Source: Diplolepis rosae
Lineage: Eukaryota > Arthropoda > Insecta > Hymenoptera > Diplolepididae
Length of the DNA stretch: 64,000 nucleotides
NCBI GenBank assembly: GCA_030998225.1
Contig: JAPYXD010000403.1
Coordinates: 2,728,001-2,792,000, forward strand
Direction of reading: 5' to 3'
Part shown: positions 11,893 to 22,562 of the stretch, in pieces
Layout: each line of letters opens with the position of its first letter
Position numbering within the stretch: position 1 is the first letter of the stretch
Notes under the pieces: model-generated
What the model was told of the DNA's origin: nothing
The model's input: only the letters and a program-made list of their open reading frames with translations
Databases searched by the model: none
Made by a program: the position numbers and the translations under genes

Positions 11893-12022
11893 GAGAATTT
11901 GATTTTCGGTACCTGTAAAGCGGGACGAAAGTGTGGTTTGCAACCCTACCCTTAAAGTTTCGCCCCTAGGGTTGAAAATCGCAGTTTCGTCCCGCTTTAC
12001 AGGTACCGAAAATCGGATTTTC
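11893..12022. repeat. 130-bp foldback MITE
   Basis: Arms 11893-11930 and 11984-12022 match as inverted copies (gattttcggtacctgtaaag and its complement). The inner half (caacccta / tagggttg) is also self-complementary. It lies between the palindrome and the right TIR of the host transposon, so it inserted into it. Confidence 0.75.
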
Positions 12023-12305
12023 AAAAGAGGCGCTATGTAAATACGTTTTTTTTAATATCTCAGAAAATGTCCGGAAGTTTGAGAATAAATACACTCTCAA
12101 GCGTCAGTACAAAGTACAATGACGACAAGCGACACAAAACATATTTCCAACATTTTACCGAGATTTTTTCAAATTTCGTGGGTACACATTTAATGTGTGA
12201 CGTAACGCAGAGGGCAGACCCCCCTCCCATCATGTCACACCATGTCACAATTTGCAGACCCCCCCTCCCATAAACTGTGTGACGTATTATGTGAACGGCC
12301 CCTTA

Positions 12306-13690
12306 GGATGAAAGTGACCTATCGTTTTTTCATCATTTCGACGAAAACAAAAATTAGTCATTTTTTGTGGCTTTTTCAGGAATTCTGACCCATATGCTAT
12401 ATACAGACGAAATAAGGAGAGAGCCGAAGTTTCCCGAAGATTTTCGAGCATCTCCGTGTTTTCGAATTCAGAAGAGGACAAGTCGGTTGCGCGCGCAACC
12501 AAACTTACAGCTCCCATTTTATTCACACGGACGTAGTCTGTGATTGTGTGCGCGTGGTGGCGTGTCCGATCTGAGCACACTGTGCGAGAATGTATCAACA
12601 ATTATCCGCACCCTGTCTGTGGAATTGAGCGTTATCAATTTAAAAAAAAAACACATCTCTACATGATCGCCTTGTTTTCAATACACTTTATCCACCTGTC
12701 AACAAGCTTTTTCTTTCAGTCACAAAATTCAGTTTATATATTTCCCCATATATCTCCTTCTCGAAGCTTGTGCCCATGACCTACGTTTTGCCCTTCCTGA
12801 AAGTACTACTGCGAAGGCTTCGAATGCCGCACGAGTTCGTTCGCAAAAAGCACCTGATTTTCAATTGTTTTGATTTATGCTCAATAGATGTACTTATCTA
12901 AGGTTCGCGTTTTTATTTCATTCTCAGTTGAAAAACGATTAGTCATTCGACAGTTTGTGAAAAGTATCATTTGCTTCCAATAGGTATACCTTCCAGTAGT
13001 TCAAACAAGGTATAACAGCATCCTACAACTTATCAGGAAACGATTACCCTCGCATTCACATAAAGTGTACTATGTCGTCCACTATGCAGCAAATACGTAA
13101 AAATAAATGAGATATTGTACGTATTCAACGTAAAACTCTCATGAGTATAGAAACAATTGCTTCAATGAGACATAGGGTATCTTTTGTTCAGTACATTGTA
13201 TGGGCCAAAGAAGTTTATATTTTTTTTAACTATGATGTACCTCTCCGAAAATTTTCGAAAAAATATATATTGTCACTTTGAATTTGAGCATGATATAGAC
13301 AAAAATGGTGGGTGTTCAAGAAGTAATTCACATTATAAAAATTATTCAAAAATTTAAAAAAACAATTTTACCCCCTTTTTATAAATGGAATGGGTTCTTG
13401 AATTTTTTTCAGAATCTCTTTAGCACCCTTTCTAACATATACGTTAGTCATCAAGATCGGTTGAGCCGTTTTCGAGAAAATTAGATTTTTTGAGTTTTCA
13501 AAATTCGTTCATAACTTTTGTAAAAAAATTTTCTTCGAGTTGATACTTGGGGTGAATTTATCTTGTAATGGGAGCCCTTTACTCTCGCAAGCTCTGAATA
13601 ACTCTTGTAGTGACGATATAAGGAAGTTCTAAGTTTTATGACTGAGGATTGTAAGCGAGCGTGTGCGTGATTCGACGAAAGCGTATCGTA
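12306..13690. other. Non-coding sequence
   Basis: No supportable gene. The open frames at 12287-12779 lack recognisable domains or splice context. The sequence is unremarkable apart from A/T runs. Confidence 0.5.
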
Positions 13691-13939
13691 CTATATATAA
13701 GTATAGTTATTAGGTTTATAAATGTAAGGTTATATGTTTTAAGTGTATTTGTAATTTAATATATGACTGACTACGATTGAATGGTGTGAATGTATTTGAA
13801 TGCTGTTTATGTATGTATGTATCGGATGACTGATAGCAGAGGCGAGGTAAGAATTTTTTTATATTTAAGAGAAGCATACTACTGCCGGTTGAAGTAATAC
13901 GGCCAATGCTCATTTTACTCACGTACGGTTAAAGCTCCT

Positions 13940-15282
13940 CAAGCGTCGATGATAAACTGATACATTTCATGTTAATCCACTGACGCATGTTGATGCCCTG
14001 ACGTCGATTACGTTTTACTCAACTCCTTAATATTCCCTATGTAAGGCTTATTGTTAGTCACTTTGGGTGAATTCGGTATTTATCAAATTCATTTTACCCG
14101 ACTAGGATTTAATAGATGTTCGAATGCCCTTATGTCTCAAGTCTCTGCAGGTGTTCCTCTTGAAATTAGTGCTTGTCGCATAAGATTTCCGCCGCCAGGG
14201 AAAGGTTTTGCCATAGAGGATGAGGAGTTCTGTCCGAAGAACATACTAAATTAGGCTTTGGTTTGAAAACAAGTGGTTCGGATTCCAACATAGACATACA
14301 TAATGGAAAAAATGGATGCGATAGCCAGTAGGGAAAAACTAGAATCCCACGAGAGACTTCAGATTTTATTTTATTCAAAATTCTACCTGTAATGGAAAAA
14401 GGCGGAAAAGGATAAAAAAAATATGATCTCCAGCTTTTTGTGAAAGCGTCAGTTGCCAAAGCTAATGGATCATTTTTCCAAGACAAATATTTATTACATT
14501 TTTTATTTGATCTGCTTGCGAATAAATCAATATCTGGTTTTCCAAACACACTAACAATATTGATATAAGCTTTCTCTGTTAATTCGTATTCGTTTCGTGC
14601 TCAAGACGTCGAGATTCGAAATCTGCGTCAATATTATTGCTTGGACTTATGTAGGAAGCAAAAATGAAAATTTTTCTTCGTTTACACCAATTCCATATAT
14701 TTTTAGATAATTTGTTCAATTTTTTACTTTGCGCACCACCCATACGATTGATGTATGAAATGGCAGTGGTGTTATCGATACAAAGTAAGATTTTACAATT
14801 CGAAAAATTCTTCGCATAACATTTTAATCCAAAAAATGCTGCTTAACTCTCAAGAAAATTAATATGATATTAACGATCTCGTTTATTCCAAAATAATTTT
14901 TTCTCGATTACAGCAAAAGCCCCTGCCCGTATTTGAAGAATCAGAAAAAATTTCAAAACAGAATTCGAAATTTTCAATAGGGTTAACGACACTCATTATG
15001 CTTGATCTCCACCACAAACAGTCATCTTGTATATAAGTTTTAATTTCCATTCGTGCTTAAACGAACCGTTATTGTCACTTAAAGCTTTAATTTTTTCTTT
15101 CTCAAAATCTTTCATGTGAGCCCAATCGTACAATGCAGCTTGACAACAATTACCTAGTGATCCGATAAAAGATGCAAAATCACGAATTTTACAATTTTTT
15201 AATTTTTCAAATATTCTAATCAAGTCGCGAATATTCATTCTCTTCCTTTCAAGTAATTCAAGTAACATATCTTTAGTATTGA
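13940..15282 (-). pseudogene. DIRS-like retroelement: RT thumb and RNase H
   Basis: On the minus strand, 15268-14996 carries a thumb-region segment (RDFASFIGSLGNCCQAALYD). The segment 14549-14166 carries the DIRS/Ngaro-type RNase H tail motif (KPDIDLFASRSNKKCNKYLS, then FPPFSITGRILNKI). The linking RNase H region 14560-14990 is broken by stops. A short further match is readable near 14100-14165. Tyrosine recombinase is not recognisable. This is the C-terminal part of the polyprotein whose N-terminal parts lie at 17359-17450 and 27833-28150. Confidence 0.75.
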
Positions 15283-15564
15283 TGTTACGTCCCGAGCAAA
15301 AGGCGAGGGTAGGTTGGATTTTTGGATGTAAGGGAGGAGGATAGCCGATTATATCAGGTTGGTAAGGCCTGATAATTTATTTTTGTTTGTGGGTACGTTG
15401 TCACTTGTCAGGTCTATGGGCCCTGAGTTGTTCACAATGATAATTAAACACTGAATTTACGAATATATAAGGTAATTTATTATAAATAATTAAGTTGTTG
15501 CACAAGTTTTCGTAAAATGATACTTAGTTGGTAACTTATACTACTTCTCAAGATGAGAAGGCAA

Positions 15565-15948
15565 TGTTATGAGTTTTATGCGGTTATGAGCCAAATATAC
15601 AGGTTTTTGAGATCCCTATATATGTAACTTCCGCAGTTGATTGTGGACGTTTTACGCTAATATACTAGGTTTTGAGATGCCTAGGTATACAACTCACGCT
15701 CCAAATTCAGCGTTATAGTTAATATAATAAGTTTTGAGATGCTTATTTATATTTATGTTATGAGTTTTATGCGGTTATGAGCCAAATATACAGGTTTTGA
15801 GATGCCTATATATGTAACTTCCGCAGTTGATTGTGGACGTTTTACGCTAATATACTAGGTTTTGAGATGCCTAGGTATACAACTTACGCTCCACATTCAG
15901 TGTTATACATAATATAATAAGTTTTGAGATGCTTATTTATATTTATAT
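15565..15948. repeat. 192-bp tandem duplication inside the LTR
   Basis: Two units start with gttatgagttttatgcgg at 15565 and 15757. Each holds three internal copies of a gttttgagatgc box next to tatac or tatttat. The same duplication occurs inverted in the second LTR at about 23975-24355, so it predates both insertions. Confidence 0.85.
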
Positions 15949-16081
15949 AACTTACTTGTCTATCTCTTAAATTAGAGGGCAAAAGAGAGAATTGTCGTTT
16001 ATTACTCCTGTTATTGCAAGTCAACGCGCACAAATCCTTGCAGGATAGTTGAGTTTCGTTTGAGTCTCCGTGAGGTAGCAA
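15884..16081 (-). other. 65-codon frame shared by both solo LTRs
   Basis: The frame starts MLPHGDSNETQLSCKDLC and is open in this LTR and in the inverted copy (23836-24033), with only a few substitutions. It resembles no family I know. Conservation between two young copies does not prove selection, and it may be fortuitous. Confidence 0.3.
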
Positions 16082-16544
16082 AACAACGATAAATTTTGCA
16101 GGAGGTGTGGTGTAAGGGATGCAAGTCCACCAGCAACTGATGTGATCAATTATCCGCTTACGTATCTTGTTGAGTACACGAGAAATGAATCAAACATGCA
16201 CTTGTTAACAAGATAGGTTAGTTCGTCCCGATTTCAGAATCAAATCACTATTAACCGACACGACTAAATACGACGATACACGTAATCCAAAGGAACTATC
16301 TAGCACTACGGTTTCCGGACTTGCACCACTTAAGGACCAAGGATTTTATTTACCAAGTACCGAATGTTGAGTTGCTCATAGAAATCCAATGAGACTTACG
16401 TTTATCGAAGGGTCTGCTCACGACGTTGAATTACCGGTCCAGACCTAACAACCGTACAACTGTTCGGAACTTAATGACAAACCACCAGGGGTGAACCTGG
16501 GGTATATATACTATTGATCTTCCAATAGTGACTGCAGTGGGAGT

Positions 16545-16645
16545 AGACTCGCGCAAAAGTGATGGAAGTCACGTCCGTTGCAAAAGTGATTGATGTCACG
16601 TTCGTTGCAAAAGTGATGGAAGTCACGTTCGATCAGAGATCTATG
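16545..16645. repeat. About 29-bp minisatellite in solo LTR
   Basis: Three units of gcaaaagtgatggaagtcacgt type (16552, 16578, 16607). The matching part of the second LTR (23270-23375) has three units that have diverged far more than the flanking LTR sequence. This array evolves faster or is subject to conversion. Confidence 0.65.
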
Positions 16646-17358
16646 TTTTCTCCCACCACGGTCTATTACTATTGGTCGATGTTGATCTGTAATTTGGATT
16701 TTTATATCCCCTCTATTCTCTCTCTTACCTATTCTTATTTCTAATCAACAAGTAGAGCCAGGTGTGACTAAGAATACCTGCATCTACTTAGTTGTAGCTT
16801 ATATTTTATGTGTTACAGCCTATAATTGATTGATTGATTGATTTTCTATAATCAATCAATCAATATTTATGATAACATGTTTTCTTATTTGTGGCTGGTT
16901 TATGATTAATTGATAAATTATTTTTATCAATATAAGTAGGAATTGTATGCTTAAATACTAACAGGGATGGTATATTAATTATTAATTAAATTAGTAATTA
17001 GTCAATGTTAATGGTGCCACGCCAGTAACCCGTTACCATCTCGTCAGGTCACTAGCGCTGCATCACTATATTATCGACGCGTGGCATGATTCACTGACTA
17101 ATTACCGCGCGGGTAATTACCATATGGACCGACCGATGCTCTTCTTTATCACTTGTTACCAAGCGTCGAGCCGATTTATCGATGTGAGGTAGCGCATTAG
17201 TTTACCTCCGTAGAACAGTTACCCGGTCCAGGTGGTAATTACCATAAGACTAAATTTAAAGGGTATTTAGTACTTATTTACGCTTGTGTATTACGTACTG
17301 CTCATATGCAGGGGCATTAATTAAAATTTAAAAAATTTAATGTTACCGGGATGTAACA

Positions 17359-17450
17359 TTGATAATAAGTCCGAGATATTGGCAATGTGTTGAAGGTAGT
17401 AAATGACTTTTGTCATAATTAATGAGGAAACCTAATTGTTCAAAAAACAT
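17359..17450 (-). pseudogene. DIRS-like RT middle segment
   Basis: Minus-strand translation reads FEQLGFLINYDKSHLLPST followed by YLGLIIN, the palm-to-thumb stretch typical of DIRS-like RT. It connects in frame, across the solo LTR, to the thumb at 15282. On its other side it is cut at 17450 by the composite insertion; the missing N-terminal palm is at 27833-28150. Confidence 0.75.
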
Positions 17451-17626
17451 TGTTGTACGCGCCTCTTCTAGGCGGTAAATATTATGAAGCCGCTTGTCCT
17501 GGCCATAAGCTTAAGTCGCTTCGAAACCCTTTTGAATGGCAGAAAGAGAAAGTCCGTAGTGAACACGTCAGCGTCTACCCTCTTCTTCTCTCATGCATGC
17601 TTTCTCGCTCTCTTCTAAGCGGTAAG

Positions 17627-19602
17627 TTAGCAGTACCTACACAGCCCTCTCCCCGGGGCACCAACATCCGTCAGAATATCGGGCACTGTGGCCCCAAAGG
17701 CACAGGAAGGATCGACTCCGGCCCCTCCGAGACAGTTTGGTGTTAGACAGAAGGCAGCCGCTTTTGTTGTCGACAACTTCTGTGCCCTGATATCTTCCAA
17801 GAACATTTCTGCGATCCGGTCTGCGGTCCCCCTCCCCCTTAACATAGCCAGATGCCACTGTCCGAGAACGCTATAAATACGTTCTCCTCTTGTGATAGGA
17901 TCTGACTGAATAGGGTTTTTAAACCTCAAACCATGCACTGTCCTCGCCGTATAGCCGATCACTCCAAAATGTTCGTAACTCCTTCGCAAGAACTCCGCTC
18001 TACGCCTCGATACGTAAGTCTTCAAGGGATGGACTTCATAGCCTAGCTTTTTGTATGTATCGATTATCAGGCGTAGAGCCTCAAGGTCCGTCGCAGTGAA
18101 GATGACATCATCCCCTTGCGCATCTAAATTCGCCACATAAAAATGCCTCCCCAGTCGGCTCTCCACGATCTTCACAATGAATCGGAAGCTGCATACGTTC
18201 AATATTGTGTCCAAGACGGCGGTCCGCCGCCATCCCGAGGGTAAGCCGTTTCTCCACTCTTCCACGTTATCTCCCCACTCAACTGATGACCCATGGACAA
18301 AGAGGCTGTCCCACATGGCACGCCACACGTCCATGCTATCCTGTGGTATGCCCACTTTTTCAAAGTGTTGTCCTACTGCCAAGAAAGACACAGCGATTGA
18401 GAGCTTGCTCTGACTTTCGTCAAAACTGCCTTAATCGAGGGGCACCTTCCATAGGTTCTCATCCCTTACAGCGCTGATCAAGTCCATATCTATATCTTCG
18501 TTGCCACCTTCTCCCGCGAACAGAGTACTTAACCTACTCCCGTGGAGTCCATCCTCAAGAATGGTACTTAGGTAATTCATTTTTCTGTTGACGGCGTTAC
18601 CTGTCTTTACAACACTCCGAATCTTCCCGGGTTCGCTTTTCTCCAGCACCACCATCCTCTCACGCCCTAGAGTCTTCAGATCCATCTCAACGTCACTATC
18701 GCTGATAAGCACCCCCTCAGCAGGTTTCGTACGCATACTGAGCTTCCTCTTCCCGTCAATGGTCACGACAACATTGCCTCCCGTACCAGCCTTCCCCTCC
18801 ATCCACTTCCCAGTCATTACCCATTCCTTGACTGTAGGGATCTTATGGGGCGTCTTAAACTCGGTGCTCATGAAGTTCTGCACCTCGGTAAATAACATAT
18901 CCATATAGGCATCCTCCCATAACGGTCCAACGAGTACGTTTTCTTCACATAACCACCTTCTCACTTCTTGGGTCATCTTATCTATTTCTACATACTCTAC
19001 GAAGCCGTATCCGATCTCCCAGTAACACATCTCCCTCCAGTACGGAGATATCTTGCGTCCGCCCATCTTAAGTAGTCCTGTTCTTTTCCTGAAAAGCTGG
19101 TTCACCCCGTGCCGGCACGCTTCCGGCCACCTGGTTTTTACATCAATATACTGGTTTAAGAGTGCCCAACCAGCTCTCTCAGGCAATGTCCGTATCACGA
19201 TATGTATATGCTCCTCCAGTGTGCCACTCGGGAGCACACATCCTGCACATCTCTTGTGTTTAAGTAGTCTGTACTTCCTAAGGTTTAGTAAAAACTTAGA
19301 GACTGGCAAACCCCATCCTTTCTGTCCACACCCACAATTCAATATGGGCCCGAACTTTTCCTTTAGTTTCTCCTCCTCGCACTTCATTTTTTTGTTGAAC
19401 ATACGGATGCTCCAGGCATCCTCCGGGTATATTTGCGGTACCGCGCACTCTTCCCAGCTGTGCCACCCACCTGCTCTACTCGGCGATGCTCTGTTTCCCA
19501 CGGCCGCACGCCATCTGCCAGAGCCGCCCCGTGCGGGATGCTACTGCTGTCCGTGTAGTTGTACTCTGTCTTTTCCGGGTTGTGACGTCTAAGGTCACAC
19601 AA
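17627..19602 (-). pseudogene. Endogenous toti-like virus RNA-dependent RNA polymerase
   Basis: A frame from 19501 to 17627 spans about 625 codons and is broken by one in-frame TAA at 18431-18433, within the motif A region. Motifs in order: basic EPGKIRSVVKTGN (motif F-like, about residue 305), an Asp-containing motif A interrupted by the stop, LPSGWRRTAVLDTILN (motif B, SG-x3-T-x3-N) and AQGDDVIF (motif C, GDD). This set is that of dsRNA totivirus-like polymerases and not of reverse transcriptases. A partly overlapping frame (19602-19384) may be the tail of an upstream viral ORF, since totiviruses often express polymerase by frameshifting; this is inference. GC content is well above the flanks. 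Non-retroviral fossil, inactive as read. Confidence 0.8.
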
Positions 19603-21053
19603 GTTTTAAATTGTCTGAAGGAGAATTCAAAAAGTAGATTTTTGAGTCTAGAGTTTTCACTCTAATAACTCAGGAACGAATTTAAGATTAATTTAGCAGT
19701 CCGAATAAGCAAAAACTTCTTTTTAAAACTAGGGGAATTATTGAAAATTGGAAGAAGGGAGGTGAGAGTTTAAACGAATTTGCACATCGCATTACGGAGC
19801 ACACCAGATCGTTTAAAAACTCGGGGATAGTTTTAGGGAAAGATTGGTATGAATATCGATACCAGATTGGCTACTGGCACCCATATATTCATATGGAGGA
19901 TACAAAAATTAAATATTCAAATAAAAGAGAAAGAAGAAAAGTTATATAGCAATGGTATTTATTTAACTTACTTTGTTTTATTCGTTAACAATAAAATCCT
20001 GAGGTAAGCCTTGGAAAATCGATGGCTGAAACTGGAGAAACTTTGATGTGCGTAGTTTACTGTTTGAAACCTTGCGAAGGAACGTATCGAGACTTTAAAA
20101 ATCCTCTGTGAATTTGTAGATATTTTTTTGTAAAGAAAACTTGGTTAAAACAATGTTTACTAAAGCGACCGAACGCGACTATCTTGACCGAAACTGAGCG
20201 TGACTTGCTAGAGTTTACGAAAAAGAAAGGTTATTTAATGTCGAAAATTTTTCTTAAAGTTGATCTTTTTCAAAAAAGGAAATAGTAGAGCAGCTGAATT
20301 TTGAAAAAAAAGAAAACTAAAGTAGAAAAGACGGAACTGTTTGAAAAAATGAAAATGCATAGCTTTTATGTATTCTCATCTTTTCCCTTTCTACTTGAGA
20401 AACTTTTAGGGGAGTTGAAACTAGTAGTTTTAGTTGTTTGATTGGTTGGCTGTCTATAGTGACATAGTTACGCCCCCGCAATAGTCGACGAAAATCTTAA
20501 GGGCTGACCCATTGGGTTGGGCCTTGTAGGAGTTTCCAAACTTTTCCAGATTCATCGATTTCCCAAGAGATTGCGCTACATGTATATTATAAAATAAAAT
20601 ACTTTAAAAATTAATTATTTAAACAATTATGTTTACAGATTTAGTAATTTTTAACTAAACGAAGAGTCAAACTATAAAATGTTTCATTTACATCCTAAAT
20701 TAACTTACAAAATCGTGAATTTACATTAAATTAGTCATATTTCAAATTCCAAAGAATCGTTATTGCTTAAAATTAATGTTTATTTCGAAGTTAAATTTCT
20801 AAATAATTTTTATTAAACGTCGAATATTTTGTTTAAATATATATAATTCTTACATTTAGGAAGTAAATTTATATATAAGTTTTATCTTAATGAAATTCAT
20901 TTTTCAAGATATAAGTTCTAATTCTAAAATCTGATTCTGAATTTAATTTCTATTGCTTTCTTTCAACATTTTTATTTTTAGGTAAAGATGTTATAATTTA
21001 ACATTTAAAACAAATTATATTAATTTGAAGGTTGCGTGCAAAATTACTTATAA
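19603..21053. other. Mostly non-coding AT-rich spacer inside the composite
   Basis: One unassigned open stretch of about 85 codons runs on the plus strand (about 19690-19949), including IVLGKDWYEYRYQIGYWHPY. I do not recognise it. Otherwise A/T-rich without features. Confidence 0.4.
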
Positions 21054-21413
21054 TTCAAAAATAAAATAGATGCAAGTTGCATTTCTCTTATTAGTCGAAA
21101 TAATTTCTTTTCCTATTCATAACATACTGAATAATATTAAAAGTACTGTTAATTTCTTATTTAATTTAATTATTTTATAAAATATTATTTTCGAAAGTTT
21201 TATTTTCTTTGTTGAATAGGCCTAAGATCTTATCTAGACAGAGAGTGCACTTTGTATCTATTTGTCTTTTCATGGGCGGGGTACCAGCGCGGTCCCTTTT
21301 GAGTGACGGCCTAAGCTGTTTATGATTTCCTGTAATGGCTAAATACTGGACTATTTACTACTTGTATTTGTTTGGAGTTTTATGAATTTATCTTGTTAGA
21401 GGCTGGTAGACGT
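21054..21413. repeat. 360-bp direct repeat, copy 1
   Basis: Begins ttcaaaaataaaatagatgc and ends ggctggtagacgt. The same 360-bp sequence recurs in the same orientation at 24919-25278 with a handful of differences. Includes gggcggggtaccagcgcggtc. The two copies bracket the glycoprotein-like fossil and the second solo LTR and may be LTR pieces of one degraded retroelement. Confidence 0.85.
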
Positions 21414-21704
21414 TTGTATTTGAAAAGGAAATACGATTGTGGGCGACGCGTTTTGGTCGAAATATAGAGGTACAAAGTTTATTATATTTTATGATAATCT
21501 AAGTAAATTTTCGGTATTCATATTGATGCAGCTGCGTTTCGAATTTATCTTGAAAGGTTTCTAGTCTTAGCTATTTACAAAAGATTGAGAAATTCGTCGA
21601 AAGGTATAAAATAACTTATAATGTAAAAGCGCTCTTAAAATTTGGAGAAATAGTAAAGAAAAATAAGATTCGGAGAAAAAAGAAAGTAAGTAATTTCAGA
21701 AGAC

Positions 21705-21725
21705 GTCACACCCCCACCGTTAAAT
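21705..21725 (-). other. Polypurine-tract-like / LTR start candidate
   Basis: Read on minus, ggtgggggtg runs into TGTGACGTCTTC. This lies about 200 bp after the glycoprotein-like frame ends, where a 3' LTR of an env-bearing retroelement would start. No matching second end was defined, so this is tentative. Confidence 0.35.
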
Positions 21726-21922
21726 GGTTGCTAGGAGGTTGAAAACTGAATAGCAAACATATCTCTGTGTATCCTTTTTTTAATTTTTGGAGAATTTGAT
21801 TACAATAGAAAGGATTTGATCTTAATTAATGATGATTTGGTTGAGATGGTGTATAATGTAGTTGTTGCTTGTGAAGTTTCCACATAAATCAATTGTGTGG
21901 TTTTCTGAATTCTCTCAGTTCA

Positions 21923-22403
21923 TTATGTTAACTGAAAGAATTGTTTATTAGTTGATGAGGTGCTCCCTTCTTGTGTTTTTGTTGGTTCGGGTGCTTCGTT
22001 TGTCGAATGTTGTTCTTGTGTGGCTGATGTATTTCCCATCTCGATATCGTTAGTATTTTCTGGTCTTCTAGCTGCGTATATCAAGAAATGTGTAACCGAA
22101 GTCCATAGGGCTCCCAATAGGTATACTGACCATCCGTAGACTGAATGAATGGCGTACCCTTGTAGTATAATGTCGAACGTAATTTTGATTATGTGGATGA
22201 TCGTTAATATAGCTATTATCCCTACACTTATTGTTCCAATTGTAAGGAATTTGGTCCAAACTCTGGTTCAAGTGTTTTCAATAATTTTCTCCATTGCATT
22301 TTCGTTTAAGAGTTTTAAAAGTCTTCCTTCGCTATTTCCTAAAGGATGTCCTCTCATTTCTCTTGCAAGGTCGTTTAATACAGCGGGTAAAACAGAACAT
22401 TAC
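21923..22403 (-). pseudogene. Viral-type glycoprotein C-terminus (transmembrane region)
   Basis: A minus frame runs from about 22403 to 21923 with a single in-frame TGA at 22268-22270. Upstream of the stop is an amphipathic segment (LNDLAREMRGHPLGNSEGRL). Downstream come two long hydrophobic stretches, about TIGTISVGIIAILTIIHII and YGWSVYLLGALWTSVTHFLI. A polar Thr/Ser/Glu-rich tail follows, ending at a stop. Hydrophobic pairs followed by a short polar tail are typical of class III or envelope glycoprotein ends. Capture of chuvirus-type glycoproteins by insect BEL/Pao elements is known and is my leading guess. The ectodomain is absent, so this is a remnant. Confidence 0.5.
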
Positions 22404-22562
22404 TATTACTTAAAATTCTGAATAACATTGGTTTAGTTGCATTATTAATTATCTAATACAATTATATTTCTGAACGTTAATTACGAGTTAGTTTGGAGTT
22501 TTTGTAACTCAGATTGATTTAAGATTCTATGAAGTTTGAAATATGATTGTAAAGAATAAATG

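Larger units (their letters stand above)
8429..12302 (-). mobile_element. DNA transposon with 24-bp TIRs and TTA duplication
   Basis: Ends are GGGGCCGTTCACATAATACG.. in perfect inverted orientation (8429-8452 and 12279-12302), with TTA on each side (8426-8428, 12303-12305). C-rich subterminal boxes (accccccctcc) occur next to both ends. It encloses a multi-exon gene on the minus strand (8707-11718). A 3-bp TWA duplication resembles PIF/Harbinger, but the protein does not look like a Harbinger transposase. The superfamily is therefore left open. Confidence 0.85.
15283..17358 (+). mobile_element. Solo LTR, 2076 bp, TSD TTGA
   Basis: Starts TGTTACGTCCCGAGC and ends CGGGATGTAACA (TG...CA, inverted termini). 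It is flanked by TTGA at 15279-15282 and 17359-17362. A nearly identical copy lies in opposite orientation at 22563-24634 with its own duplication. The insertion interrupts the DIRS frame exactly: coding resumes on the other side at 17363. An unusually long LTR; 4-bp TSDs are compatible with several LTR superfamilies. Contains a 192-bp tandem duplication, a ~29-bp minisatellite and (TTGA)n palindromes. Confidence 0.85.

Noticed and set aside
12287..12779. Small ORFs after the TTA transposon
   Set aside because: No domain, splice or repeat support; one overlaps the transposon TIR.
17627..19501. RdRp ORF as a reverse transcriptase
   Set aside because: Motif B SG-x3-T-x3-N and motif C GDD with the preceding basic motif fit RNA-dependent RNA polymerases; no YxDD, RNase H or endonuclease accompanies it.
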